From assembly GCA_019359435.1 (NCBI GenBank), contig JAHHHI010000074.1, positions 34,904 to 98,903 on the forward strand: a stretch of DNA of 64,000 bases. The letters are read 5' to 3'. Positions 8,343 to 20,239 of the stretch are shown here, one piece after another. Each line of letters starts with the position of its first letter. Position 1 is the stretch's first letter. The stretch is from Kaiparowitsia implicata GSE-PSE-MK54-09C (GTDB lineage: Bacteria; Cyanobacteriota; Cyanobacteriia; Elainellales; Elainellaceae). Below the pieces are notes generated by a model. It ran no database searches. It saw only the letters and a program-made list of their open reading frames with translations, and had not been told where the DNA came from. Position numbers and translations under genes: made by a program.

Positions 8343-9164
8343 ATGGTTTGGTTTTTAAAGCGGTCGTTTCGGAAACAAATTGCGCGCATTGAAATTACAG
8401 GGGCGATCGCCGGTGCCACGCGAACTCGCGTGCTCGAAGCATTAAAGACAGTTGAGGATCGAAAATTTCCGGCTCTGCTGCTGCGAATCGACAGCCCAGG
8501 TGGCACCGTGGGCGACTCTCAAGAAATTTATGCAGCACTGAAGCGACTGCAAGAAAAAATCAAAATTGTGGCGAGCTTTGGCAACATCTCTGCGTCTGGC
8601 GGTGTATACATCGGCATGGGTGCGCCGCACATTATGGCAAATCCAGGCACAGTGACCGGCAGCATTGGTGTGATTTTGCGGGGCAATAATCTAGAACGCT
8701 TGCTGGATAAGGTTGGTGTGTCCTTTAAGGTCATCAAGTCTGGCCCTTATAAAGATATTCTTGCCTTTGATCGAGAGCTGACCGATCCCGAGCAATCGAT
8801 TCTGCAAGAGCTGATCGACACGAGCTATAACCAGTTTGTGAACACGGTTGCAGAAGGGCGCAACCTAGCAGTAGACACGGTTAAAGGGTTTGCCGATGGG
8901 CGCATTTTTACTGGACAGCAAGCATTAGAACTAGGGGTGGTCGATCGCCTCGGCACTGAGGAAGACGCCCGCCGATGGGCTGCAGAACTCGCAGGGCTTG
9001 ATCCTGAGAAAACCCCGTGTTTCACGCTAGAAGAAAAGAAACCGTTGCTTAGCCGCCTTAACCCGTTCGGCGGAAGTTTAACGGGACGGATCTCCGCTTC
9101 GGCGCAGTGGCTCGATTTTGAACTCTCTACGAGTGGGTTGCCGCTGTGGATGTATCGTCCGTAG
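8343..9164 (+). CDS. sppA: Signal peptide peptidase SppA, short (36K) type
   Basis: A serine protease of the ClpP/crotonase-like S49 family that degrades cleaved signal peptides; in cyanobacteria members of this family are linked to thylakoids. The catalytic pair is visible: Ser in GNISASGGVYIGMG and Lys in SGPYKDILAF. RIDSPGGTVGDSQEIY and the PGTVTGSIGVI segment are also typical. The length of 273 residues fits the short, single-domain form. I start at ATG 8343 (MVWFLKRSFRKQIARIE), which lies close to the fold; an ATG at 8331 adds four residues. No clear N-terminal membrane span is present. Confidence 0.93.
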   Translation: MVWFLKRSFRKQIARIEITGAIAGATRTRVLEALKTVEDRKFPALLLRIDSPGGTVGDSQEIYAALKRLQEKIKIVASFGNISASGGVYIGMGAPHIMANPGTVTGSIGVILRGNNLERLLDKVGVSFKVIKSGPYKDILAFDRELTDPEQSILQELIDTSYNQFVNTVAEGRNLAVDTVKGFADGRIFTGQQALELGVVDRLGTEEDARRWAAELAGLDPEKTPCFTLEEKKPLLSRLNPFGGSLTGRISASAQWLDFELSTSGLPLWMYRP

Positions 9165-9450
9165 GATGCGAGGCGATAGAACTGGATTGGGCGATCGCCC
9201 TACCTAGATCCATAAGAATCTTATAAAGCAGCAAAAAATCAACACTATTGCCAGATTTCAAGGCATTTAGGGCATGCTGAACAGTGAGCTGTGCCTATAG
9301 GCGGACTGACCCAAGCCCCGCAGGTGCGATCGTAATAAATGCAAGCCGGTAGGTGCGATTGGCCAAGAGATCCGCTACAAAGAGAAGCCTGTAGGCCCCT
9401 TCTGCAAAACCAAGCGTTTAACATTGCTGTATAAGTGAGAGAGCGCTGGC

Positions 9451-9921
9451 GTGGCAGCTTTAGTCATGCAGCAACCGCAGCATTTAGACCACTACATCTT
9501 CGCAACCGAGGAGGAAAGCTACGTGGGTTGGCGAGTTCAAGCAATTCGAGGAGCGGTTACCGTTCCTGAAAATTCTAAAGAGGCGATTCGGGATGCAGTG
9601 ACAGAACTGCTGGATGAACTGGAGCGTCGAAATCGGTTTAACCCCGATGATATTGTGAGCGTGATGTTTTCAGTCACCCAAGATTTAGATGCAATTTTTC
9701 CTGCGGCGATCGCCCGCCAGCGACCCCATTGGGGGGATGTGCCGTTTCTTGATGTGCAGCATATGTATGTCGCCGGAAGTCTGGAGCGATGCATCCGAAT
9801 TTTGATTCAGATCAATGCATCAACACCTGTGGAGTTTAATCATGCCTATCTACGTGAAGCTCAGGTGCTGCGCCCTGACTTATGTGTAGAAGAGATGGAA
9901 ACGGTGTCGCTACAATCCTGA
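9451..9921 (+). CDS. aroH: Monofunctional chorismate mutase, AroH type
   Basis: This enzyme converts chorismate to prephenate for Phe/Tyr synthesis. WRVQAIRGAVTVPENS matches the AroH N-terminus including the substrate-binding Arg (RGAVT). The second region, VPFLDVQHMYVAGSLERCIR, aligns without gaps with the B. subtilis active-site strand, including the C-terminal Arg of CIR. At the aligned position of catalytic Glu78 this protein has His (VQHM in place of MQEM). The start is uncertain: GTG 9451 or ATG 9466; homologues usually begin near the WRVQAIRG segment. Confidence 0.9.
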   Translation: MAALVMQQPQHLDHYIFATEEESYVGWRVQAIRGAVTVPENSKEAIRDAVTELLDELERRNRFNPDDIVSVMFSVTQDLDAIFPAAIARQRPHWGDVPFLDVQHMYVAGSLERCIRILIQINASTPVEFNHAYLREAQVLRPDLCVEEMETVSLQS

Positions 9922-10093
9922 CTGTCACCTGCTGCGCGCCCTCTAGACCTTTTGTTGAGATGGATAGTGAGATGGATGAGTAGGGTGGGAACTGTGGGAT
10001 AGCAAGGTTCGCCACAATCTATCGTCCTGAATCTTCTTTTTGTTGCAGCCGCTAAAATTTACTAAGTTCGGACATTCTCTTCGTCTTGTGTGA

Positions 10094-10180
10094 GATTTGC
10101 TTCACAAATCTAGCCGAGCCACTACGTTAAGAATTCTGTAGGGTAGATTGATGGCAGCCATCCACTCTACAGAGTTCTTA
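10094..10180 (+). promoter_or_regulatory. Inverted repeats in the leader of the DUF218 gene
   Basis: A small hairpin (AGATTTG, then CAAATCT, 10094-10111) is followed by a long imperfect one. Its left arm runs TAAGAATTCTGTAGGG (from 10128) and its right arm CTCTACAGAGTTCTTA (to 10180), meeting at GATGGC A GCCATC. The second ends 16 bp before the start codon, where it could mask translation initiation or act in transcription. Function is inferred only from position. Confidence 0.45.
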
Positions 10181-10196
10181 CAGGCAGTTCCTCGTC

Positions 10197-11021
10197 ATGC
10201 TAGAAGCACTTCGCTCCTTCATTGGGTTACGTTGGACTCGGTTCTCTTGGGGGTTGTATAACTTACTGACGAGTCCTTTTGCGGTGACGCTAGCGCTGCT
10301 TGTATTCATTGCAGTGATGCTACTCGCACGCTCGCCCCGAATACGGCGCTGGATGACTCGCGGGGCGATCGCCCTACTTGGGACTTATTGGTTTGTCATT
10401 TCACCACTCTTTTCAATCCCTGCAACGCAGTTGTTGGTACAGTTTGTCCCCAAAGATGCTGGGCAGGCGGCAGATGCAGTCGTGGTGCTATCCCGCAGTC
10501 GAGAGATAGAGGGCGATCGCTACAACATGGCGGTAGACATGATGTCCACCGGGCGAGTGCCCCGAGTGTTTGTCACTGGACGTCAGCAAAGCATTAACTT
10601 AGTCGAAAAAATTCAGCAGACTAACCTTGCGAAGGAGCAAGTTCTAGGAACCATCTGCGCCCGAACCACCCGCCAAGAAGCCTATTCTGCAGCCTCAATC
10701 TTAGGGCCGCAGGGCATCAATAGCATTGTGCTCATCACAGATTCCCCTCACATGCTGCGCTCCTGGCTGACGTTCAAGAGCCTAGGCTTTTCTGTGATTC
10801 CCCACATTGCGCCCTTGCCTCAGCATGTAGGGTGGAGCGATCGCTCCTTCTTGGCCGTTCGAGAATATCTGGGTTTGATTAGCTATGCAGCCTTAGGTCG
10901 CTTTAATCAGCGCCCACCCGAATCGCTCTCACAGCCCGCCAACGATATTCTGGAAGATTTTCCTGCTGAACGTTGTGCTATCACCTCCGAGCGACTCCGG
11001 CAGTGGACAGCTCAGCGCTAG
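10197..11021 (+). CDS. YdcF/ElyC-type DUF218 membrane protein
   Basis: A 274-residue protein with two N-terminal membrane spans (about residues 26-46 and 55-76), followed by a DUF218 domain. Its motifs are ADAVVVLSRSREIEGDRYNM, TICARTTRQEAYSAA and IVLITDSPHMLRSW. This family includes E. coli ElyC and SanA, which are linked to cell-envelope integrity; the biochemical activity is not established. A region of inverted repeats precedes it. Confidence 0.85.
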   Translation: MLEALRSFIGLRWTRFSWGLYNLLTSPFAVTLALLVFIAVMLLARSPRIRRWMTRGAIALLGTYWFVISPLFSIPATQLLVQFVPKDAGQAADAVVVLSRSREIEGDRYNMAVDMMSTGRVPRVFVTGRQQSINLVEKIQQTNLAKEQVLGTICARTTRQEAYSAASILGPQGINSIVLITDSPHMLRSWLTFKSLGFSVIPHIAPLPQHVGWSDRSFLAVREYLGLISYAALGRFNQRPPESLSQPANDILEDFPAERCAITSERLRQWTAQR

Positions 11022-11329
11022 GCCAAAAAATTGACCGCGTGTTTTTTCTAAACTCAAGTCGCGCGATAGGCGATACCCCAAAGCTTTTAATGTTTCGTAT
11101 CATGGCGCATTAGGGGTTTATGCCCATCTCAAACCCACGTGTTCATATACAACTGCTGCTGCAACAGGGTGTGTCAGTCGGCGCTAAGTGCCGACTGACG
11201 AAAGCTTTCCACGGTGAGATTTGCTTGCTCAGAACTGCCGTGGCAGAGAGAGACAGCCTCAACCCTCAGCATTTGGGGAGAGCGGCTCACTCACACTACA
11301 TCAACGTGCTAAATGATCATTACACTCGC
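11022..11329. other. Spacer between convergent genes, nothing identified
   Basis: A frame at 11120-11353 runs into the opposite gene and matches no family I know. No clear terminator hairpin is seen apart from a weak GTCGGC/GCCGAC pair around 11176-11190. Confidence 0.3.
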
Positions 11330-11779
11330 TTAGTCAAGCACCATCACCTCTAACGTATAGGCTCCCCGACTCGTATTGTCTAACCCATTAGCGATCACGA
11401 CAAATGTGCCGTCACGCGGTAGCGTTACTTCGAGTTGCGAATCATTGCTGTCAGAGACGTTGCCGTTTTCTCCTAGCACTGGATTAGCGGGATTTTCTGG
11501 GTCTAGGATAGCCAGATACGTCACAAAGTCTTCGCTCTTCATCCGCACCATTAGCCGCTGCCCCTCTGTCCCCTCGATTTGAAACTCATCGTAGAGACTG
11601 TTATCTGACGGCAGCACCATGTCACCCTCTTCGAGAGCTCCATTCTCTTCTAGCAAAACGGTTTGAGCCCAAGCAGTGCTAGTCGTAAAGGGCATAACTG
11701 TAAGCGCTAAGCTGGCAATCACACTAGCTAAACCAACGGTAGCTAAACCAACGGTTAACTTGCGGGTATATGGATTCAT
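11330..11779 (-). CDS. Secreted protein with pre-peptidase C-terminal (PPC)-like domain
   Basis: I start at ATG 11779, which has an AAGGAG Shine-Dalgarno about 12 nt upstream, giving 149 residues. The N-terminus MNPYTRKLTVGLATVGLASV with the following hydrophobic run and an AWA-Q junction is a Sec signal peptide. The mature part resembles a bacterial PPC jelly-roll domain: EFQIEGTEGQRLMVRMKSED, YLAILDPENPA, the Asp/Asn-rich NVSDSNDSQLEVTLPRDGTF and GAYTLEV near the end. These domains usually sit on secreted proteases or bind polysaccharide; here it stands alone. Likely periplasmic or extracellular. Confidence 0.8.
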   Translation of the reverse strand: MNPYTRKLTVGLATVGLASVIASLALTVMPFTTSTAWAQTVLLEENGALEEGDMVLPSDNSLYDEFQIEGTEGQRLMVRMKSEDFVTYLAILDPENPANPVLGENGNVSDSNDSQLEVTLPRDGTFVVIANGLDNTSRGAYTLEVMVLD

Positions 11780-14345
<2,566 letters not shown>

Positions 14346-14538
14346 TGAGATTGGCTAAAGCATGTTCTGCCCACTTGCAGTTCTCTTGCATCCCTTGCGC
14401 CTGGGCCAATGGGGCTCCATGCTAACGGTGGATGCACAAGCCGGGGCAGACTGCTAAAGTAAAGATATTAGAAACAATGTAAACTTTCTTTGCATTTCTC
14501 TTTCGCTGTTGCAGCACCCGTGCGATTGCTCCACTATC

Positions 14539-15303
14539 ATGCCTGATTTAGCGCCTCTCAAGCTCTCTCATCAACTGCTGTCGTTGATGCAGACCCAGCT
14601 CTATACCTTCTTCCAAGATCGGATTCCCCAAGAGGGGTCGCTGATCGTGGTGAGCAATCACCGCAGCATTATGGATGTGCCTGTGGTGATGGCAGCACTC
14701 AACCGTCCGGTACGGTTTGCCTGTCACCACTACATGGGGCAAGTTCCAGTACTGAAAGATGTTGTAACCCAGTTAGGGGCCATTCCGTTAGATGAGCCTG
14801 CTCAGCGCCAACAGACGTTTTTTCAGCAGGCCTCTGATGCGCTGCACAACCAAGACGCGATCGGCATTTTCCCTGAGGGGGCACAGCCGATGGTGAATTC
14901 GACGCTGCCCCAAGCCATTAGCAACTTTCACCGAGGGTTTGCGCACTTAGCGCTGCGGTCTACGGCACCCAAGATTACGATTTTGCCGGTTGCGATCGCC
15001 TCTCGCCGCGAGCGCAATGCCCAGTTTTTTCCGGTGCGAATGCTGAGCTGGTTTGACCCAACTGAGCCCCTGTTTTACCAGCCAGGGCTGCATCCCTTCA
15101 TCATCTACCAACGGGTTAATGTGCTGATTGGGCGACCGATTCAGATTACGCCAGCCCATCGTGAGGGCTATCAGGGAAAGCTGGCTCGCCAGATGGTTTC
15201 TAGTATTACCCAGCAGTGCCATACCGAAATTGCGACCCTGCTCAGCAGCCCTGCTTCTTTGCCTACGTTGAGCCCCCGAACTCAGGTCTCAGTTTCGATA
15301 TGA
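14539..15303 (+). CDS. plsC: PlsC-family 1-acylglycerol-3-phosphate acyltransferase
   Basis: A lysophospholipid acyltransferase of about 254 residues that transfers an acyl chain to lysophosphatidic acid at the membrane. The NHX4D motif is present (VVSNHRSIMDVPV), as is the second block IGIFPEGAQPM. There is no long hydrophobic helix, so membrane association is probably peripheral. I start at ATG 14539 (MPDLAPLKLSHQLLSLMQTQ). The next gene, 118 bp downstream on the same strand, is a hydrolase resembling the partner domain of phytyl ester synthases, so this gene may belong to neutral-lipid ester synthesis rather than phospholipid synthesis (inference). Confidence 0.85.
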   Translation: MPDLAPLKLSHQLLSLMQTQLYTFFQDRIPQEGSLIVVSNHRSIMDVPVVMAALNRPVRFACHHYMGQVPVLKDVVTQLGAIPLDEPAQRQQTFFQQASDALHNQDAIGIFPEGAQPMVNSTLPQAISNFHRGFAHLALRSTAPKITILPVAIASRRERNAQFFPVRMLSWFDPTEPLFYQPGLHPFIIYQRVNVLIGRPIQITPAHREGYQGKLARQMVSSITQQCHTEIATLLSSPASLPTLSPRTQVSVSI

Positions 15304-15421
15304 AGTAGCTTGTCTGAAACTCCGGTCAACGCATGGGCATCGTTCAGCACACCGGAGATTGACTTGAGCCTGACCCCAAGTGCCCTTCCGTTTCAATTTT
15401 TTTTCACCTGTTACTTCGGTT

Positions 15422-16273
15422 ATGGATTCTTTGAACCCTCACCTTCCACATCATCCATTGCGGTTTCGGACGCCGCTACCCCAACATCCTGACGCGCCTC
15501 TGTTTATCTTTTTGCCTGGCATGGATGGAACGGGAGAGCTGCTGCGGCTTCAGCTTGAGTCGTTAGGAGCGGTGTTTGACATTCGGTGTTTGGTGATTCC
15601 GCCGGATGATTTAACCAGTTGGGATGATTTGGCAAACCAGGTCATTACGCTGGTGCAGGACGAGTTAGACTCGAATCCCCGACATCAGGTCTATCTCTGT
15701 GGTGAGTCGTTTGGCGGGTGTCTGACGCTGAAGGTGGCCCAGCGGGCAGCGCGCCTGACTAAGCCGGATCAGACGCCCTTATTTGATCGAGTGATTTTGG
15801 TGAATCCGGCTTCGGCCATCCGCCGGATGCCGCTGCTGCGATCGCTCTCTGCCTTTACCCACTGGTTGCCAGATTTCACTTACTTGCCGGGTTCATTTGT
15901 GCTGTTTCCATTGCTGGGGGCATTGCATCGGCTTGCGCCAGACGTGGCGCAAGAGCTGCTGCACGCGACTCAATCGGTTAGCCCCAAGAGCGCCTACTGG
16001 CGGGTGGAATTAATTCGCACCTTTGAGATTGCGCCGATTGAGCTGGCGACCATTGCTCAGCCGGTATTGGTGGTGGCAAGTGGGAGCGATCGCCTGTTGC
16101 CGTCGATAGAAGAAGGGCGTGCCTTGGTGCAGCAGCTTCCCGATGCGCAACTGCACATCCTGCCTCAAAGTGGGCACACCTGCCTATTAGAAACCAACGT
16201 TCACCTCTACCAAATTTTGGATGAGACTGGTTTTTTGGATGCGGTGACATTGGCCGATCGGGCGATCGCCTAA
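15422..16273 (+). CDS. Alpha/beta hydrolase, phytyl-ester-synthase-like
   Basis: A 283-residue alpha/beta hydrolase. The nucleophile elbow is YLCGESFGGCLTLKVA (GxSxG), the acid lies in VVASGSDRLLPS and the His in LPQSGHTCLLE. The neighbouring RVILVNPASAIRRMP and the opening FLPGMDGTGELLRLQLESLG resemble the hydrolase half of plant PES1/2 and cyanobacterial relatives that make phytyl or wax-type esters. There the hydrolase is fused to an acyltransferase; here an acyltransferase gene stands immediately upstream. A plain esterase remains possible. The start at ATG 15422 is chosen over 15380, which adds a Phe-rich leader. Confidence 0.75.
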   Translation: MDSLNPHLPHHPLRFRTPLPQHPDAPLFIFLPGMDGTGELLRLQLESLGAVFDIRCLVIPPDDLTSWDDLANQVITLVQDELDSNPRHQVYLCGESFGGCLTLKVAQRAARLTKPDQTPLFDRVILVNPASAIRRMPLLRSLSAFTHWLPDFTYLPGSFVLFPLLGALHRLAPDVAQELLHATQSVSPKSAYWRVELIRTFEIAPIELATIAQPVLVVASGSDRLLPSIEEGRALVQQLPDAQLHILPQSGHTCLLETNVHLYQILDETGFLDAVTLADRAIA

Positions 16274-16299
16274 CCAGCATTGCTCGGAGTCCACAGGGT

Positions 16300-16851
16300 C
16301 TACAAATCCAGCAATCCAGCAGGGGGGATCACCTCTACCCGTCGGTTGTCTAGATCAACCACGGGCACAATGGCTTTAACGAACGGAATCAGAGCCGTTG
16401 GATGCTTAGGGCGTGGCGTCGTGAGCTTCACTTCTAGCAGATCGTTGCCTGCTGGGATGATGCTGATGACGGTGCCAATCAGCGCCTGGGTGGCTTGGTC
16501 GAAGACCTCTAGGCCGATGAGATCCACCAGATGATACTCATCGTCTTCTAAGGGGGGGCGATCGCCCTCGGGCACCAACAGTAGAGCATTCCGCAGTTCA
16601 TCAGCCTGGCTGCGGTCATCAATGCCCGCGAGCCTCACCACATAGAGCCCCTTCCCCTGCATAAACCGCCCCGCCAGCAGCTCTATCGCCTGCGGCTCAG
16701 CCGCATCAGAGCGCAACAGCCACCGCTGCCCCGGATGCTCAAACCGTTCTGGAAAGTCAGTATCGGGATAGACACGCAGCTCACCTTTGAGCCCCTGCAC
16801 GCCGACAATTTTGCCAATGGTTAACCAGCCATCAAGATTGGATGTTGCCAT
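16300..16851 (-). CDS. rimM: Ribosome maturation factor RimM
   Basis: A 183-residue protein that helps assemble the 30S head by binding S19. The N-terminal RimM beta-barrel (WLTIGKIVGVQGLKGELRVY) and the C-terminal PRC-barrel (YHLVDLIGLEVFDQATQALI, then EVIPPAGLLDL) are both present. The start codon overlaps the stop of the upstream aminotransferase gene in a TAATG arrangement, so the two are translationally coupled. Confidence 0.95.
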   Translation of the reverse strand: MATSNLDGWLTIGKIVGVQGLKGELRVYPDTDFPERFEHPGQRWLLRSDAAEPQAIELLAGRFMQGKGLYVVRLAGIDDRSQADELRNALLLVPEGDRPPLEDDEYHLVDLIGLEVFDQATQALIGTVISIIPAGNDLLEVKLTTPRPKHPTALIPFVKAIVPVVDLDNRRVEVIPPAGLLDL

Positions 16852-18152
16852 TACACTTGCACCGTTGCTTGCGGCATGGCCGGGGCTGCGGCATACACCT
16901 GTGTCGCCACCTGGGCTAGACGCTGCATCGCCGTTTCAAGCTCGGCATCGCTAGCGGTCAAGCTAATCCGAAAACACTCGTGCTTGTGGCTCCAGTCTTC
17001 ATCCAACCCTGGGAAAAACGGCTCACCCGGAACTAGGATCACGCCAACGTCTTTGAGGTGTTGGTAAAACTCCCAATCGGTCACGGGAAGATCTTTGAGC
17101 CAGAGCCAGGCAAAAATTGCGCCCTCGCCTCGATGCAAAAACCAGGGCAACTCTCCCGGCATCGCGGCATCTAGCGCCGTTTGCAGCACGTTGAACTTGG
17201 CTTGGTAGTAGGGGCGGATGATGCGGGTCGAGAGGTCTGCCAGTCGCCCAGACTGAATGGCCCGAGCGGCGATCGCCTGCCCATATCGCGATGAGTGCAG
17301 ACACATGTTCGTCAAAAACGCCTCTAGCACTTGGATGATGCGCTCGTCGCCGAGGGCAATGCCGAGGCGCTCACCCGGCAGACCCGCCTTCGACAAGCTG
17401 ACGCAGTGGATAATATTGCGTCCAAAAAACGGCGTCATTTCGGTAAAGTTGAGACTCGGAAACGGAGGCGCATAGGCTGAGTCCACAAACACCGGCACAT
17501 CTAAGGGATCTGCCAGAGCGGCAATTTTTCGCACTTCGTCATCCGTCAGCACGTTGCCCGTGGGGTTGCAGGGGCGCGAAAACAGCACAAAGCCGGTGGT
17601 GCTATCGATCTGAAGTTGGCTAAAGTCAGGACGATATTTGAAGCGATGGTCAGCAGCCTCAATCTCTAAAGTAGGGCGATAGGCCTTGAGCGCCTCGGGG
17701 ATCAGGGTGACGCCCCCATAGCCGGTATAGTCAGGGCTGAGAGGCAGCACAATGCGCTTGAGCGCGCCGTCGGTGGTGTAGCCGCCGAGAGCGTTGGCTG
17801 CCAAGAAGTAGAGGCTCTGGCTGCCGGGCGTAATCAGAATGTTGCGATCGCTCAACGCCAGTCCATAGCGGCGGTTATAGTCTGCCAATACGGCGTCGAT
17901 CAGCGGTTGATAGCCCGTACTCGACCCATAGCGACAGACGACTTCACCATACTCAGCGCTGGCCAGCAGTTCTTCAGTGCAGTCGCGCCAAAGCTGTTCA
18001 ACCTCTGGCAGAATGACAGGATTGCCAGCACTGAGGTTAATGAAATCTCTCCCCCCTGAGGTTTTCAAGGTTTCGATAATGTCTTTCATAATGGCGCGAA
18101 CCCCGGTGAGGTGCGACATCTGCTCGCCAAACTGGGTTAAGGCTGGATTCAT
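16851..18152 (-). CDS. avtA: Valine-pyruvate transaminase, AvtA type
   Basis: A 433-residue fold-type I PLP aminotransferase. Visible motifs are NLSAGNPVILPEVEQLW at the start of the domain, SRPCNPTGNVLTDDEV, the Asp of VFVDSAYAPPFPS and the PLP lysine in SLSKAGLPGERLGIA. These, with the GEGAIFAWLWLKDLPV stretch, fit AvtA, which interconverts valine and alanine. I start at ATG 18152 (MNPALTQFGEQM); the frame begins at 18227 but those extra residues are not family-like. It overlaps rimM by one base downstream. Confidence 0.9.
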   Translation of the reverse strand: MNPALTQFGEQMSHLTGVRAIMKDIIETLKTSGGRDFINLSAGNPVILPEVEQLWRDCTEELLASAEYGEVVCRYGSSTGYQPLIDAVLADYNRRYGLALSDRNILITPGSQSLYFLAANALGGYTTDGALKRIVLPLSPDYTGYGGVTLIPEALKAYRPTLEIEAADHRFKYRPDFSQLQIDSTTGFVLFSRPCNPTGNVLTDDEVRKIAALADPLDVPVFVDSAYAPPFPSLNFTEMTPFFGRNIIHCVSLSKAGLPGERLGIALGDERIIQVLEAFLTNMCLHSSRYGQAIAARAIQSGRLADLSTRIIRPYYQAKFNVLQTALDAAMPGELPWFLHRGEGAIFAWLWLKDLPVTDWEFYQHLKDVGVILVPGEPFFPGLDEDWSHKHECFRISLTASDAELETAMQRLAQVATQVYAAAPAMPQATVQV

Positions 18153-18536
18153 GGCAGTGGGTGGAGGAATGTAACGAGATTGCAGATCAGAGATTCGGTG
18201 AATCTGTTCGAGAGAACATGCTCTCACTGTTGTCTAATGTCTAACTTAGAACGCAGAGCTGTGCTGACATCCATGCTGCCATCAGCTCTCAAGTCAGTTC
18301 TCAAAGCGGGGGCCAACGGAGACTACAACGTGTGTAGCCCTAAATCTACCTGTGACTCCCTAGCATAGCGTGTGTTTTGGCTGGCGCGATCGCCCCCTTA
18401 ACCCCAGAGCCAGGCAGCGCAACGTCGAGTCATGCATGACATTGCAGCCTTTTTTCGATTGATTTTCGAGTGATCCGATAACCCGATCCTGCCTGCGGGG
18501 GGTAGATCAATTCAATAATTCGGCATACCGACAGCC
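18153..18536. other. Spacer between ftsX and avtA, nothing identified
   Basis: Both flanking genes lie on the minus strand, so this holds the avtA promoter and the ftsX 3' region. A plus-strand frame at 18180-18368 matches nothing. No hairpin terminator is evident. Confidence 0.3.
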
Positions 18537-19439
18537 TTAGCGCAGGGCAAAACGGCGAACTGCCAGCAGGCTGCCCATTAGCCCGACAGAGCTGCCCAGC
18601 GCCAGCAGTGCCAGCGGCAATAGCAACGCCTTATCAGCACCCAGGCTTAACCCCTGTGCCACAAACTGAATAAAGTCGGCTTGCTCTGCCAGCAAACTGC
18701 CGACAAACTCTTGCAGCCCCACTATCATGCCCCACGACACCAACGCCCCCACAATGCCAAAGGCGATGCCTTGAAAGATAAACGGCAGATAAATCCAGGC
18801 GGCGGTTGCGCCCACCAACTGCATTACCTCGATCTCGCGCCGCCGCGCCATGACGATCAGGCGAATGGTGGTGGTGATTACGGCGATCGCCGTCAGCGTC
18901 AAAATCGAGACCACCCAAAGGCTGACCCAGCTCAGGCCACGATTGAGCTGAGCAATGCGTCGCACTGCCTCATCCACATACAGCACCTCATCCACACCTT
19001 GCATCTGGCCAATCTGCTGCGCTAGCGCCACCACATGGTCTGAACCGCTGGCCTTAACCTTCATCTCATCCACGAGGGGATTACCATTGAGCTGCTCTGT
19101 GGCACCGCGAATATCAGCAATGCCCATGTCCTTGACCAGGTTTTCCCAGGCCACCTCTTTGGGAATAGAGCTGACATCGGTGACATTGGGCATTTGCTGG
19201 AGCATGGGTTCCAACGTAGCAGCCTGCACCCCCGACTTGAGGAAGACCGAGATCTCAAGCTGGCTGCCAAATTGATTGAGCAACCCTTCCAACTGCCAAG
19301 AGGCCTGTAGGCTAATGCCGAACAAGAATAGCAGCACCGTCACGGTACTGATCGCGGCCCAATTCATCCAGCCGCCCCGCTTGAGCCCCAAAAAAGTTTC
19401 GCGAAGCAAGTAATCAGATTTGGTGAACAGTTTCAGCAT
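18537..19439 (-). CDS. ftsX: Cell-division ABC transporter-like protein FtsX
   Basis: A 300-residue membrane protein. The order is one N-terminal span (about 25-45), a periplasmic domain (about 50-165, FGSQLEISVFLKSGVQ to VLYVDEAVRRIA), then three spans. RLIVMARRREIEVMQLVGAT is the characteristic cytoplasmic FtsX motif. With FtsE it controls peptidoglycan hydrolases at the division site. No ftsE is adjacent here, which is common in cyanobacteria. Confidence 0.93.
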   Translation of the reverse strand: MLKLFTKSDYLLRETFLGLKRGGWMNWAAISTVTVLLFLFGISLQASWQLEGLLNQFGSQLEISVFLKSGVQAATLEPMLQQMPNVTDVSSIPKEVAWENLVKDMGIADIRGATEQLNGNPLVDEMKVKASGSDHVVALAQQIGQMQGVDEVLYVDEAVRRIAQLNRGLSWVSLWVVSILTLTAIAVITTTIRLIVMARRREIEVMQLVGATAAWIYLPFIFQGIAFGIVGALVSWGMIVGLQEFVGSLLAEQADFIQFVAQGLSLGADKALLLPLALLALGSSVGLMGSLLAVRRFALR

Positions 19440-20239
19440 GATACAGAGACAGAATGAGGTGACGATGCCGACATCTGCGCAACCCTGAATGTTTGATTTT
19501 AAGCGCTAATGCAAAGAATCATGCATAAGACTATCGCGTTTACTTTCCTGCATCTACATAAAATACATGTCAATACTTGTTGCGGTACCTGGTGCGGTCG
19601 GGCATGACCGGGCTGCTTTACATTCACTGACCGAAAACACTGACCGAAAAAAGTATGGAGGAATGTTGAGCTTGAGGAAGGGGATGCAGGCTGGCTTGCC
19701 GCATGATTCAGCATTGGAGTGCAGAGATTTAGAGGTGAATCAGACTATCAAGATCAAAAAAATCAAAGGAGCGATCGCCCTTAAGATGCCACATCTGGGC
19801 CAGACTTAGAATTTAATTGCAAAAATACGCTACATCTAAGGTGTGATTTATAGACCTAGGTTTAACTATCCTGGGTTAAATTATTAAGTTTGATATCGAA
19901 TTGATATCGGGCTGAGCTTGCAGCACTAAAAGCGGGCAACAGGCTTTGACCAAAGTCCCCAATGTCTCGATGCAAGAACCAATCCACGGCTTTTGCTCTG
20001 TCATTACTTGGGCCTTGTTCATCACCTGGGCATCCTCCATCATCTGAGCATCACCCAGTACCTAGGTATCAACGGGGGAGTATCAACTGGATTGATCTAA
20101 CTGACCATCCCTTTACAAGATTCACTAAGATGGAAATACGTAAGAAATAATCAATCTAGAGTCAATCTAGTTAATCACAGTAGCCAATCCCAGCGTCTTG
20201 ATACCGTCGTCGTTAATCGTGTCGTAATAGTCTTCCACC
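19440..20239. other. Spacer of 800 bp between ftsX and def
   Basis: A divergent spacer with only short, unfamiliar frames. Imperfect direct repeats of a CATCACCTGGGCATC-like unit occur around 20018-20060. Promoters for ftsX and def are expected but no box is certain. Confidence 0.35.
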
